A DNA stretch of 64,000 nucleotides from Bidens hawaiensis (GCA_021521415.1 JAIQDT010000001.1:9362001-9426000), one strand, 5' to 3'. Positions 1 to 11,210 are shown, counted from the stretch's first letter. The notes: generated by a model not told the origin, from the sequence alone. Numbers and translations: made by a program.

Positions 1-637
1 CTTCGAGCTTCCAAGCCCTATTCTCTTGATTACCTGCAAAATGTTTAGAAAATCCGTCAGCAACACATGCTGGTGAATATGCGGACGCTAAAATATTTTC
101 TTTTATTTAATTACCCCTCGATAATACGTAGGTCTCGGCCCAACGTGGCTTAGGAATAACCAAGCTTTATAATAATACAATTATAAACTCAAGTCTCTAC
201 ACTAAATACCCCAGCAAAGACCGCAGAGTTCGACTTAGTTAAGTACCTATGCATGTACTCATGGTCATGCTCCCTGTAGGAAAGCGTAATTTGACCAGGT
301 GTGGTGCGATGTGCCCACCACGTTTACCACATATGTAAGGATCCAGACAAACGTACACGATAGCCTGAGGGCTAGAGATTATACCTTTGTTTATAATGTT
401 TTAGACACATGTAGTCCCATGTAAACCTTTTCATCACATTTGACTCGTTTTAAAACAAGTTCGTAAAGTTTGGGGCGTATTCACCTTTTTGATTTGGATC
501 GGCTTCAATACACCGTCCGAGGGTCTTTCCCATTGCAATCTCGCACCTATAGTATGAGTATACCCTTTTATTAGTCGGATATACAATCCGGCTTAAGACC
601 TTTAGTCTTTCTATAACCTTTACCTCGATTATATCTA
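1..637 (-). repeat. Tekay-type LTR fragment (partial, cut by window edge)
   Basis: This stretch matches 4904-5527, inside the left LTR of element B, almost base for base; I count roughly a dozen substitutions and small indels by eye. The match stops abruptly after the shared text tcgattatat at about 637, where the B copy continues into a T-rich tract and this copy does not. It is therefore the U5-side part of a minus-strand LTR whose other end lies left of the window. It is closer to B's left LTR than B's own right LTR is, which suggests a separate, more recent relative. Confidence 0.8.
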
Positions 638-2441
638 GGTGTCACCAAACCCAGTTATTTCTTAAACGGGTTATAACATCTCATTAAATTAAATATAAAT
701 CTCACCAAATATTTGATGTGAAAATCGTATAAAATAGAGATATACTAAAATTTAATATATGATTTATTTAAAAACAGATATATATATTATTTATAATTAA
801 AAAAAAATTTAGCAAAAAAAAACATAAGCGGATCATGAGTCTCACTAAACCCAAATACTTTTAACCGGGTTATAACATCTTATATATTTGTGAAACATTT
901 TATCATCAAATACTAAGTATGTAGGTTCCCAGCCGGATCTACACAGGAATATCTCGGAACACGAGGGTGCGGAATCCCCACGTAATACGATACGAGTGTA
1001 AGACTAATAATACGTGAAATCGTTATGCAAACACAAGAGATAATACTGTAAAACTTGATGTATTACCAGGGTCTAACACGTGATACACAAGATCACTAAC
1101 TCACGTTGTTCGTAAAAAACCTTAAACTAAAAACCCGAAGTTGAGGTTTATATATACCTCGACAACTTCGCCTAACATGCTAGGCGAAGTTGTCATAACT
1201 TCGCTACATATGCAAGTTCGCCTACAACCTAAGCGAACATATAAAACAATATTCAACACAAAACAAACAAACCAAAACGATTACAGAAATAGAAAAAACA
1301 CAAGATACTGAACTACTGACATCATGCACCAACAAAGTATATTATTAACTTCTGTACAATAAAAAATAAAAACATAAATAACACATATCTCTGTATCACT
1401 TGAAAAACGCCACAAATTAAAAATATGACAATGGCACTTATATATTGGATGTACCAACGACGTATCCACCATGCCCCTAACATACTGCATTTGTCCCGTT
1501 TTCCAAAAATCATTCTAAGTACCGTGTTATTTTACACAACCGTACTTACTCTTGATTTCCATGAAAATATTTTGATAATTACGTGTCGATCCATAATTAC
1601 TTTTATCGTCGGATGGTGGGTCCACAAAGTCCTTCCAACTGTGTGGGTTTTAAGATATAAATAACAAAATAAATTCTTATATGAAATTTTGGAAAATCAA
1701 GAACAATGAATTATAAGTATCAAAACTAACAACAACAATATGTTAACGAACCTTTGAGGTCAAGGATAATGCGAAAATATTAAGTCAAACAAAATAAATG
1801 AAACTATTGAAGTTTAAACAAAATAAAGGAAGTTATTGATATTACAACGTAATACGTGGAACTCTTGGGTATCACAACATAATTAGAATAAGAAATGAAA
1901 AATGATGTGTGCCAAATTTACGAATCTATACTTATGAAACTCACAACTAAGCTTTAATTTTAAAACGGATTATTCTAATAACTCCACACACAACCGACAA
2001 GCGTACCGATCGCAAGTAGTATAGAATTAAGAAGTCCGAGTACCGAACACAAGGACACGTGAAAACACTTTTGATTACTAAACCCTAGACAAGACCTTCC
2101 AAAGAATAATATTTTGATTGAATTTATTATTAAAATCTACTTGACCTAATTTACTTTAAACTAGCTTAATTAATTTAACTTAACTAACTTGACTAACTGA
2201 CAAAAATTTCAAAACTTAACAACCCTTAACAGATTCGATGGAGAAAAAATAGACCGAGGTAAGAATCAAATTGACAACATAACAAGCAAATGGTTTGAAT
2301 GATCTCACGACATCCGTATTTAAAGATGACACAACTAAGGCTCGCTCAAGCTAGAAAGATCACCTCTCGGTCTTACTAACAAGCCTTAAGTACTGTAAGT
2401 CCCTGGATGGATCTTTCAATATGATATCAACTAAATCCTGT
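638..2441. other. AT-rich stretch without recognisable gene
   Basis: I see no coding sequence. Two related segments (about 643-685 and 838-880) share the text 'cgggttataacatct' preceded by 'ca(c/t)(c/t)aaaccca', a diverged direct repeat. A perfect hairpin lies at 1161-1194. The interval sits between the truncated LTR copy and the outer edge of the Copia M 3' LTR, so at least its right end is the DNA into which Copia M inserted. The short frames on both strands here look like noise. Confidence 0.5.
1161..1194. repeat. Perfect 14-bp inverted repeat
   Basis: Arms gacaacttcgccta (1161-1174) and taggcgaagttgtc (1181-1194) are exactly complementary around a 6-nt loop, acatgc. Partial copies of the arm (aacttcgc, agttcgcct) follow within 40 bp. 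Seen directly; function unknown. Confidence 0.8.
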
Positions 2442-2707
2442 TGTTAGGCAGAATCTAACAATAGGACGATTCAAGAATAATAATGAAGAAAATAAAAATG
2501 CTTCAAAACACATGTTTATTCAACGTCAGTCCTTATGCACTATTGACTACAAACTGATAATACTTGTTAACATTTCATCATATTTATACGCATGCTAACC
2601 CTAAGCCCAACCATATTAAGCCCACCGAAAACATGACTTTGGTTTACATATTGAAACCCAAAACTAAGCCCAATAACTAAGCGTAAACCATTTAGTATTG
2701 CCCAACA
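2442..2707 (-). repeat. 3' LTR of Copia M (266 bp)
   Basis: Read on the minus strand the LTR begins TGTTGGGC directly after a polypurine tract and ends CCTAACA, giving TG...CA ends. It contains a TATA box (TATAAATA at 2581-2588, minus) about 120 bp from its start. It lies just beyond the stop of the Copia 3' ORF, where the 3' LTR of a minus-strand element should be. The partner 5' LTR is missing, so the inner boundary and target duplication cannot be checked; the left edge could also be 2439. Confidence 0.6.
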
Positions 2708-2721
2708 TTCTCCCCCTTGGT
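2708..2721 (-). other. Polypurine tract of Copia M
   Basis: On the minus strand the run ccaagggggagaa abuts the TGTT start of the LTR, the standard position of the plus-strand primer in an LTR retrotransposon. Confidence 0.65.
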
Positions 2722-2738
2722 TTACCACTTGATCATTA

Positions 2739-3134
2739 CTAGTGCTTTAGTATATCAACATCAACTTCCTTGTAAGCGACAGCCCATAACCCTGTTCGTA
2801 TTGTTGACCCCGCCATACTTGTATATTCCTTAGCGGCTGGCTCGTAAAGAGGTTCATCAGTAATTTGAAATCCACTACGGATCTTTATATTAGTTTCACC
2901 AAACCTCAACAAGGATCTTTATATCAGTTTCACCAAAACTCAACAAATCCGTTGGATCAACAAGACGATACTGTCCTTGAACAAGTCTTATAATGACAGT
3001 AGCTATTTCACCATCATATGTCCAAAACATCATCCCCTCAAGAGTACCCTCAGGAAATCTCTTAGTGATCGGAATGGATGTCTCTTTATCAGTTAGGGGC
3101 CACATCGCATTCTGATGTTTTGTAAAACACACTT
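2739..3134 (-). pseudogene. Copia M extra 3' ORF, C-terminal piece
   Basis: From 3134 downward the minus strand reads CFTKHQNAMWPLTDKETSI and continues through FWTYDGEIATVII to a stop at 2739-2741. Near 2888-2925 a stretch of about 33 bp (ggatctttatat.agtttcacc) is tandemly duplicated and shifts the frame; after it the frame resumes as DEPLYEPAAKEYTS...LWAVAYKEV. From memory, this is the C-terminal type of the large non-pol ORF found behind pol in some Copia elements of Asteraceae. Its N-terminal and middle parts lie at 20851-22837 and 10652-10843 on the same strand, separated by later insertions. Function unknown. Confidence 0.6.
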
Positions 3135-3136
3135 GT

Positions 3137-4489
3137 TTTCCGCACCTTTTATCATCATTTTATTTTCTTAATTATTCAATAAAAAATGGATGTGATCCTC
3201 ATACACCACCCCTGCATGTCTATACGGCTCGTATAGGCCTATATGGTTGTATAGGGTAAGAATGACTGACAAGGGGACATAAAAAACAATTTTTGCAGCC
3301 TATACGACCGTATAGACCTATACGAGCTGTATAGGCATTAAACGGCTCGTATTGCTCTCTAAAAAACCATAAAACCTATACGATCGTATAGGGATATACG
3401 ACCGGATAGAAAAAATTTCCACAAATATTCAGACTGCCTTAACCACTGGCGGAAAACGACTATGCGAGTCTATACGAGCCGTTGACCACGTTTAAAACTT
3501 AATGTATTTTAGCGTGAACTAGTTACTTTTATGTATGTGCACCATGTGTTTGGAACATGATGTATTTTGGTGTGCACTTTTATCTTAGTGTATGTGGACC
3601 ATATGTTTATCAATATGTTTTTGCCAAATGTTTTCTTGTTTGCTTAATCATTGATTGATTATTGTGTATGGACTATTATAAAGTGTAACATAATATAATC
3701 CTAAGCGAATATTCTTGGGTACAACTACAAATTAGTTAGCCAAACGTGCTATGTAAATACTAAAAAACAATTTATTACATTCTAAAATATCATATCATTC
3801 AACTATTCAATATAAAACATAATTCCATATAAGTGAAACAACACATGAAAGGGTCAAAAAAAAGAACGTTTAAAATTTCTAAAAAAACATGGTGCAAGTA
3901 AGATAATATATTTAAAAAAATTTCCAAAAAAATGTCTACACGGCCGTATAGGCCTATACGACCCGTATAGGGCTATACGAGGCACTATAAACGATGGCCG
4001 ACACCATCAGACATAAACAGACACGATTCAGGTGCTATACGACCGTATAGCCCTATACGAGCCATATAGAAAAAAATATGTGTGTGAGGATCATACGTGT
4101 TGTGGGAGGATCCTTAGCCATAAAAAATGATTTTAACTTGTTTTGACATGATCTTAAAAAGTTATATCTCTTTCGTAGGTTGCGGGCTTTACAAAGAGAA
4201 AGAACGGGGCATTTCAAGACTTAAAGGACCTTTATGATCAATTTTTGAAGAACAAAGTTGAAATCCGACCCAAGCCCGATTTTGGAAAGCCTTTCATGTA
4301 TTGTTATATATAATAACATATAAAAAGCGTAAAAACCCGAACCACCCATTATTTCCGATCGGAGGCAGCAAAAAAAAGAATAAACCCTCCATCCTCTTGA
4401 TCAATAGAAGCGGCCAATCAAGAATGAAAAAAAAATCGACTCCAAGTCTTATTTGTTGGTCTGATCAGCTGGGAACAAAACAAAAGATA

Positions 4490-4560
<71 letters not shown>

Positions 4561-4651
4561 GGAGTTTTGGTGAGACTTGTGGTCGGCAGCAGGTAGGAGC
4601 AAAAGAAAAGAAGAAAGGCAAGCCATAAACATCATCTTTCACCTACGTATA
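3137..4651. repeat. Palindrome-rich retroelement remnant (Athila LTR-like?)
   Basis: This is the left arm of an insertion that split the Copia 3' ORF. It has two clusters of short self-complementary units of the form tatacgRYcgtatag, at about 3216-3480 and 3943-4072, then unassigned sequence and a TA repeat. Plant Athila/Calypso LTRs often contain comparable palindromic units, and an Athila-like protease fragment lies on the other side of element B (10432-10646), so I infer one Athila-like element interrupted by B. No LTR end or primer site was identified, so the assignment is tentative. Confidence 0.35.
4496..4556. repeat. (TA)n microsatellite
   Basis: 61 bp of uninterrupted alternating T and A. 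The tyrosine-isoleucine frames across it on both strands are artefacts of the repeat. Confidence 0.95.
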
Positions 4652-6482
4652 TGTCACACCCACATCTTAGGGCTACGCATATGACCAAAAGTTACTACTA
4701 CATTTGTAAATATATCAGAGTTAATGGTTTAAAAGCGGAAGTCTTTATAACATGTGCATTTAAAATAATATTTACATTAACAAAAGATGGGATTTAAAAG
4801 TTCCCATTGAGTGTTTAAGATTACTTGTTTATTTACAAAACCACCATTCATTTAAACATTTAAGTTTAACAAAAAGATCCGAGCCATCGGATATCTTGAT
4901 CACTTCGAGCTTCCAAGCCCTATTCTCTTGATTACCTGCAAAATGTTTAGAAAATCCGTCAGCAACACATGCTGGTGAATATGCGGACGCTAAAATATTT
5001 TCTTTTACTTAATTACCCCTCGATAATACGTAGGTCTCGGCCCAACGTGGCTTAGGAATAACCAAGCTTTATAATAATACAATTATAAACTCAAGTCTCT
5101 ACACTAAATACCCCTGCAAAGACCGCAGAGTTCGACTTAGTTAAGTACCTATGCATATACTCATGGTCATGCTCCCTGTAGAAAAGCGTAATATGACCAG
5201 GTGTGGTGCGATGTGCCCACCACGTTTACCACATATGTAAGGATCCAAAAAAACACGATAGCCTGAGGGCTAGCGCTTATACCTTTGTTTATAATGTTTT
5301 AGAGACATGTAGTCCCATGTAAACCTTTTCATTGAACACATTTGACTCGTTTTAAAACAAGTTCGTAAAGTTTGGGGCGTATTCACCTTTTTGATTTGGA
5401 TCGGCTTTAATACACCGTCCGAGGGTCTTTCCCATTGCCATCTCGCACCTATAGTATGAGTATACCCTTTTATTAGTCGGATATACAATCCGACTTAAGA
5501 CCTTTAGTCTTTCTATAACCTTACCTCGATTATATTTTCTTTACTTTAAAACCTCAGTTAAAAAATATTCTTTCTTTCATTTATAAATTAAAAGTTTTTC
5601 TTTTAATTTATTTTCATTTATAATATAACCTTAGTTAAATATTATTTTCTTTAAAATCTTACGTTTCTTCTCTAAGAAACGTATACTTTCTTTCTTTTAT
5701 TATATAAGATTAATCATAAACATAAATAATAATTACAACAAAGATATAATATAATAATCATATTGATAATATATATTCATATTCTTTTCTTTTCTTTGTA
5801 ATATTCATATTTCTTTTATTTTATCGAGGTATCGAATATTTCCTCGACCTAGGGTTTTAAGTCTTTTCAATATTTTATTATTATTTTATTTGGGCATCAT
5901 GCCTACCTTCGTTGGCTTATAATAACTTTAGACGATCGAGCAGCACTTCGACGTCTTTTACCCTTTTCAATGCTTTCTTGATCAACAATTCACCTTGGCA
6001 CGTAAAACGAGGCACACCAATACTTCTCCACACATCAGAACGCTTGACGAGATGGGTCGTCGGGACGTCGGGATGGCAACACCTTCTTTGTTGAAACGTT
6101 GTCGGTATGTGGCATGCACTTCGAGGAAACAGGCACGGAAATCGAGGAATATGGACACGTTTTATGAGGTGATCGAGGACACGCTTCCCAAGGGTTCTAG
6201 AGAGATGTTAGAGAGAGAGAGAGAAAGATGTATGTGACTTGGGGTGTGAAAAATAAGACAGCCGTAGTTGCTATTTATAGGAAAAATCAGAAGCCTCATC
6301 GCGATAGGCGATGCGTCTGATCAGCCCGTCGCGTATCGTGACGTAGCCATGGCCAGTCACCACTTGCTTTGCCATGTGGTGACACGTGGCGGACGCGGTG
6401 CCATGTGGTGACACGTGGAGATACACTATGCCACCGTCTGAGATGTGACAATATGTGTCCCACATGTCAGCCCATGTCAGGG
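4652..6482 (-). repeat. Left (3') LTR of element B
   Basis: Starts TGTCACACCC on the plus strand, matching the start of the right LTR at 8783. It aligns with the right LTR through about 6262, then continues into U3 with TATA (ctataaatag on minus, 6271-6280) and CACGTG/CATGTGG-type boxes like those in the LTR of A. The U3 start is missing where it fuses to gag. Confidence 0.75.
6271..6280 (-). promoter_or_regulatory. TATA box in element B LTR
   Basis: ctataaatag on the minus strand, downstream of GC-rich CACGTG-containing U3 sequence, in the same arrangement as the LTR promoter of element A. Confidence 0.55.
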
Positions 6483-7250
6483 TTAACCATATGTACCGGA
6501 TGACTTTGCTGGACTCAGGGTTAACCAGCTGGGTAACGAGGCGACAATATTCTTGTAATTTGGTATTATATTCACGGAGGTTAGTTCTTATGACCTTATG
6601 GTTGAGAAATTTAGTCTGGATCGGATCGGCTTCATGCATAGGGCAGAATTTTGCCATTATCATCTTTTTGAACTCTTCCCATGAAATATTGTACCGCACT
6701 TGCCTTCCTTTACTCAAAATCAGTGTGTTCCACCATTCTAAGACTTCACCCTTGAACATTTGGGCAAAGTATTGTATCTTTTCTTGGTCGGAGCATTTAC
6801 TTATGATTAGGATCGACTCCATTTCCTCGAGCCATCTAACAGTAGCAATGACGCCTTTATCGCCATAAAATTCTTTGGGTCCGAAATACTTGAAGTCTTT
6901 GAACGAGCGACTATCAATTTTCATTTTCTTAAACTTTTGCTTAACTTCAGAATTTGCATTTGATTCTTGAACACTCTCTTCTAAGTGAGATGGTTTAGGA
7001 CGAGATTTGACAGATTTACGGGAGGATTCTACAGAATTAGAATGTTTAGATTGTCTAGACTGAGATCTAGCTTCAGTTTTAGCCCTAAGGGCTTCTTTTA
7101 TCATTTGTTGAATTTGGTTCATATATTTATCGGGAATTTTCTCTTCTTACTCTTTCTCGTGATCTTTCCCCTTTTCTTTTCTTTTATCGGCTTCTTTTAG
7201 AGAAGCTTCCACGTTATTACTTTGTTGCGAATTTTTCTTTTCTTTTTCAA
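6483..7250 (-). pseudogene. gag fragment of element B (retrotransposon capsid)
   Basis: The clean frame starts at a Met at 7122 (MNQIQQMIKEAL), but homology to the gag of A extends upstream to about 7250 across a TAA stop. Recognisable capsid (retrotrans_gag) text includes FGPKEFYGDKGVIATVRWLE, MFKGEVLEWWNTL, FKKMIMAKFCPMHEADPIQT and LREYNTKLQEYCRLV. At about 6487 the frame leaves gag after RYIW and runs into LTR U3 sequence, so the C-terminal third, the zinc knuckles and all of pol are deleted. In intact elements Gag forms the cytoplasmic virus-like particle; this copy cannot be complete. Confidence 0.8.
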
Positions 7251-7331
7251 TGTTTCGTTTTAACTGAAATTTAACAAATTTCTTTTCTTAAAACACACAC
7301 TTTATTTATTTATTCATTTAACATATATATA

Positions 7332-7362
7332 TAATATAAGATATATATATATATATATATAT
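7332..7362. repeat. TA-rich microsatellite
   Basis: Alternating TA/AT tract in the spacer between gag and the upstream ORF of element B. Confidence 0.7.
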
Positions 7363-7503
7363 GAGTTATTACATCATACACACATATATATACATCCATT
7401 CTTGATGTGTATATATCTTCCTATCCATATGATTACAACTTATTATACAAACAAACATAAACAACCTCAACCCTCACAACACCACACTCACATCTTCATC
7501 TCT

Positions 7504-8613
7504 TCAATCCTTGATAAACTTCTTCACCATTTTAGTCATCTTATTACATTTTCTTAGAAGTTTTCTCCCATTTTCTTCTTCTTCATTCCATCCATTGCTC
7601 TCTTCTTCCTTAAGTCATCGGTTTCATGCAAGGCTCGGTCCAAATGCTCCTCCGGTGATTGAGGGATCTCGTTTGGGTACCCATACTTTGGAGGCGGATC
7701 GCGATATCCCATCATAACTATATCATACTAGTTCTTCGGGTCTGGGTATGGTGACGTGGTCGCATCAGACGGGTATTTGGAGAAAGCTTCAGCCGCTTCA
7801 TTTTGTTCGCGGATTTCATTTGCTTGCTCTTCCTCCGCCGGGATCGTGTCTTGGTAGGGTGGAAAACCTGATGACGATTTGTTCTTGAGTTATTCGAGGT
7901 ATTGCATAAAGGATCAACAGAGCCATAACTCAAGTTTTTTTGGAAGAAAGGTTGCACACATCCTTATCCAGGCGAGCAGTCACCGTCGAATGGTTCCTCC
8001 ATTGGTGTTGTCACTACATTGGGGTTTTCAGGGTTTTCTTCCTCAGGCACCATCGGTGGTATACGAAAGCTTTCATAGGGCATCATTAGTCTCCTCTTAG
8101 GCTTGCGGGATGGTGCTTCATAGTTGTTGGGGCGAGAGTCTACAGAATCAAAGGCAGAATTTCCGGTGTTCCGTCTTCGTTGGTCATAATGGCATTGCAT
8201 CCAGTCAAATGACTCGGACATAGGCTCCTCTTTGACTTGTTAATTGGCAAGGAATGCATATGATTGATGAGGATTTGGCGGTACATATGTTGGGTCCTCG
8301 GATGGATAAATGTTGGAACTTCAGATGGTTGGTATATGGGAATCTCGGATGGATGGTTCACTGGTATACTTGATGGGTGGTAGCTTGAATGTCTTGGTGC
8401 TTCCTATTCTTGACTTGGTGGATCATCAGGTAAGTTAATTGGGAATTGCTCAGTTTCGGGGAAGTGTATTGGTTTAGTTCGGTCGATCTCTACATCTTGG
8501 TTAAAGAATGCTTCATAATAATCTTCACTCATGTTATCCTTTGGTAATGGTTAGGGTATTCCACCCTTTTTTGCTTCACGTACAAAACTTTCCATCATCT
8601 CTGTGAAAGACAT
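7504..8613 (-). pseudogene. Extra ORF upstream of gag, element B copy
   Basis: ATG at 8611-8613 opens a frame MSFTEMMESFVREAKK that, with several stops and frameshifts, can be followed to KKFIKD and a stop at 7504-7506. It is collinear with the upstream ORF of element A (12922-14069): both have repeated 'YPSEIPxYQPSEVP'-like text, the block WMQCHxxQRR, a segment KxRxMMPYE, the block YRDPPPxYGYPxxIPQSxEEHL and the same C-terminal KKFxKD. Rich in Pro, Ser, Tyr and Glu, no recognised domain. Conservation between two diverged elements suggests that it was once a functional product of this family. Confidence 0.6.
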
Positions 8614-8766
8614 CTAAGTTGGGTGGTTTAGAGTGAGGAGGGAAAGAAAAGGTTACCAGCCTATCTTATCCCTATTCAAATAAAACAAGTAATGAAAAAT
8701 TTTTTCCTATTTACTTGGATCAAAGCTTAGGTATTATCTTTTAATACTTAATTCGCTAAGATCGAC

Positions 8767-8779
8767 GGCTCTGATACCA
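8767..8779 (-). other. Primer-binding site of element B
   Basis: On the minus strand TGGTATCAGAGCC, complementary to the 3' end of plant initiator Met-tRNA, three bases inside the LTR end. This fixes the element's orientation as minus. Confidence 0.85.
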
Positions 8780-8782
8780 ACC

Positions 8783-9906
8783 TGTCACACCCCCATCTTA
8801 GGGTTGGGTGTATGACCAACAGTTGGTACCACATTTGTAAATATATCATAGTTAACGGTTTAAAACCTGAAGTATTTATAACATGTGGATTTAAAATTTA
8901 ATATTTACATTAACAAAAGACGGGATTTAAAAGTTCTCGTTTAGTGTTTAAGATTACTTGTTTATTTACAAAAACACCATTCATTTAAACATTTAAGTTT
9001 AACAAAAAGATCCGAGCCATCAGATATTTTTAGCACTACGAGCTTCCAAACCCTATTCTTGATTACCTTCAAAATGTTTAGAAAATACGTCAGCAACACA
9101 TGCTGGTGAATATGCTGATGCCAAAATATTTTCTTTTACTTAATTACCCCTCGAGATTACGTAGGTCTCGGCCCAATGTGGCATAGGAATAACCAAGCTT
9201 TAAAATAATACAATTATAAACTCAAGTCTCTACACTAAATACCCCAGCAAACACCGCAACGTTCGACTTAGTTAACTACTTGTGCGTATACACATGGTCA
9301 TGCTCCCCGCAGGAAAGCTTAATATTACCTGGTGTGGTGCGATATGCCCACCGCATTTACCACATATGTAAAGATCCAGACAAATGTACACGACATCCTA
9401 AGGGCTAGCGCTTATGCCTTTGTTTATTATATTTTAGAGACACGTAGTCCTATGTAACCTTTTCATTTAACATATTTGACTCATTTTAAAACAAGTTCGT
9501 AAAGTTTGGGGCGTATTCACCTTTTTGATTTGGATCGGCTTCAATACATCGTCAGAGGGTCTTTCCCATTGCTATCTCACACCTATAGTACGAGAATAAC
9601 CTTTTATTAGTCGGATATACAATCCGGCTTAAGACCTTTAGTCTTTCTATAACCTTTACCTCAATTATATTTTCTTTACTTTAAAACCTCAGTTAAAAAA
9701 TATTCTTTCTTTCATTTATATATTAAAAGTCTTTCTTTTAACTTATTTTCTTTTATAAGATAACCTTAGTTAAATCATATTTTCTTTAAAATCTTACGTT
9801 TCTTATTCTCTAAGAAACGTATACTTTCTTTCTTTTATTATCTAAGATTAATCATAAACTTAAATAGTAATTATAACAAAGATTCAGTATAATAATCATA
9901 TTGATA

Positions 9907-9956
<50 letters not shown>

Positions 9957-10431
9957 CTTTATTTTCTTTGTTATACTCATATTTCTCTTATTTTATCGAG
10001 GTATCGAGTATTCCTTTGACCTAGGGTTTTAAGCCTTTTCAATATTTTGTTATTATTTTATTCGGGCATCATGCCTACCTTCGTTGGATTATAATAACTT
10101 TAGACGATCGAGCAGCACTTTGATGTCCTTTAACCTTTTCAATGCTTTCTTGATCAGCACTTCAATTTGGCATGCAAAACGAGGCACACCAATACTCCTA
10201 CACACGTCAGCACGCTTTACGCGACGGGTCGTCAGGACGTCGGGATGGCAACACCTTCTTTGTTGAAACGTTGTTGGTATGTGGAACGCATTCATTACGA
10301 GGAAACGATCACGGAAATAGAGGAATATGGACACGTTTTATGAGAAGGTCGAGGGAACGCTTCTCAAGGGTTCTAGAGATATGTTAGAGAGAGAAATGTA
10401 TGTGAATTGGGGTGTGAAAAATGAGAACATG
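8783..10431 (-). repeat. Right (5') LTR of element B, truncated
   Basis: Aligns with 4652 to about 6262 (TGTCACACCCCC start, the cgaagg tatcgag blocks, the agagagag tract). Similarity ends near gtgtgaaaaatgagaaca, just short of the position where the other LTR has its TATA box. All of U3 is missing, and an Athila-like protease fragment follows directly. Confidence 0.75.
9909..9954. repeat. (AT)n microsatellite
   Basis: 46 bp of alternating AT within the right LTR of element B; the left LTR has no equivalent expansion. Confidence 0.95.
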
Positions 10432-10646
10432 CTTGCTGATCGTCCTATGAAATACCCCCGAGGGGTTATCGAGAACATGCTTTTTCGTGTCAACAAGTTC
10501 ATCTTCCCGGTGGACATGAACGATTATGATAGTGTCCCACTTATCTTAGGCCGAGTAATCCTTGCCACTGCACAGGCGTTGATCAACGTTTGCGAGGGTA
10601 AGTGGATTTTGAGAGTTGGGGATGAGAGCGTCACATTCACTAAATT
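10432..10646 (+). pseudogene. Athila-like retropepsin fragment
   Basis: Plus-strand translation gives ADRPMKYPRGVIENMLFRV, then NKFIFPVDM, VPLILGRVILATAQALINV and LRVGDESVTF. This is the C-terminal half of the aspartic protease of Athila/Tat-type Ty3/Gypsy Pol, which releases the retroelement proteins in the particle. The catalytic DTG region lies upstream and is absent. The usual short segment between FIFPVD and the acidic stretch before VPLILG looks several residues short. The fragment is bounded by the truncated LTR of B on the left and the resumed Copia 3' ORF on the right. Confidence 0.65.
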
Positions 10647-10651
10647 CTTGT

Positions 10652-10843
10652 TAGTGTGAGGATCACGAACTTCCTTGTCTTTCTTTAGAAATTACTCGGC
10701 AGCAGTAATGTTGGGAAATCCACATTCCACTTGATTACTCAAATAATTCCAGAAATTGACGGCCTTTGGATCATTGTTCGGGTTGTGGAAAGGAGCATTT
10801 ATCAGATCTGTCAAGTCAACCTTTGTCCATGAATCAAAGCTTT
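10652..10843 (-). pseudogene. Copia M extra 3' ORF, middle piece
   Basis: Minus-strand translation directly continues the frame that stops at 20851 across element A: after the piece ending EYDKKMK the text reads SFDSWTKVDLTDLINAPFHN, then PNNDPKAVNFWNYLS and, after one stop, FLKKDKEVRDP. The reading ends at the 3137-10646 insertion and is picked up again at 3134 (CFTKHQ). The short length (about 60 codons) is due only to the two flanking insertions. Confidence 0.65.
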
Positions 10844-11026
10844 TGTAACATCACGTAAATTTCGGGCCAAAAATGTCAAGTTTCCAAAGTCAACGGACCA
10901 ATTCTGCCAAATTCCAAATTCCAGGGACTAAAATGTAAAATATAATTTTCCTGACCTATCGTGGTACGTGATGGGTCAGAGGAGACACCCATCACGTTTC
11001 TCGATAGGGTTGTCTGACACGAGTGA

Positions 11027-11110
11027 CACGTGTGCCACGTGGCACACGGTGGCAATGTCTGCCGCCACGTGTCACCACGTGGCAACACGTCCGCCACGTG
11101 TCACCACGTG
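11027..11110 (+). promoter_or_regulatory. Cluster of six CACGTG (G-box) palindromes
   Basis: CACGTG occurs at 11027, 11036, 11066, 11076, 11095 and 11105, about 100-185 bp upstream of the LTR TATA box, as alternating 'ccacgtgtcaccacgtgg' units. CACGTG is the core site for plant bZIP and bHLH factors (ABRE/G-box). The 3' LTR retains most sites at 19038-19153, some changed to CATGTG, and has one extra unit. Confidence 0.6.
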
Positions 11111-11210
11111 GCTCGGCGCCTATGGTCTGACACAGCAGGCCTATATCGCGCTACGCAATAGCCCTTCCAAGTAACCCATCGCGTAGCGCGATAGGGTCCA
11201 ATTTCAAGTC

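Larger units (their letters stand above)
4652..10431 (-). mobile_element. Element B: degraded Tekay-type Ty3/Gypsy, minus strand
   Basis: Order on the minus strand: truncated 5' LTR (8783-10431), primer site (8767-8779), extra upstream ORF (8613-7504), gag (about 7250-6483), 3' LTR (6482-4652). No protease, RT, RNase H or integrase is present: gag is joined directly to the U3 region of the left LTR near 6483. The two LTRs are clearly diverged (several percent by eye), so this is an old copy. It belongs to the same family as element A, shown by shared gag, upstream ORF, primer site and LTR blocks. The outer end of the right LTR is lost, so no target duplication can be read. Confidence 0.75.

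Noticed and set aside
4301..4642. Overlapping frames of about 75-90 codons with YIYIYI runs on both strands
   Set aside because: They are the translation of the TA microsatellite at 4496-4556, open in all frames by composition.
6455..6868. 137-codon plus-strand frame
   Set aside because: Antisense shadow of the gag fragment of element B.
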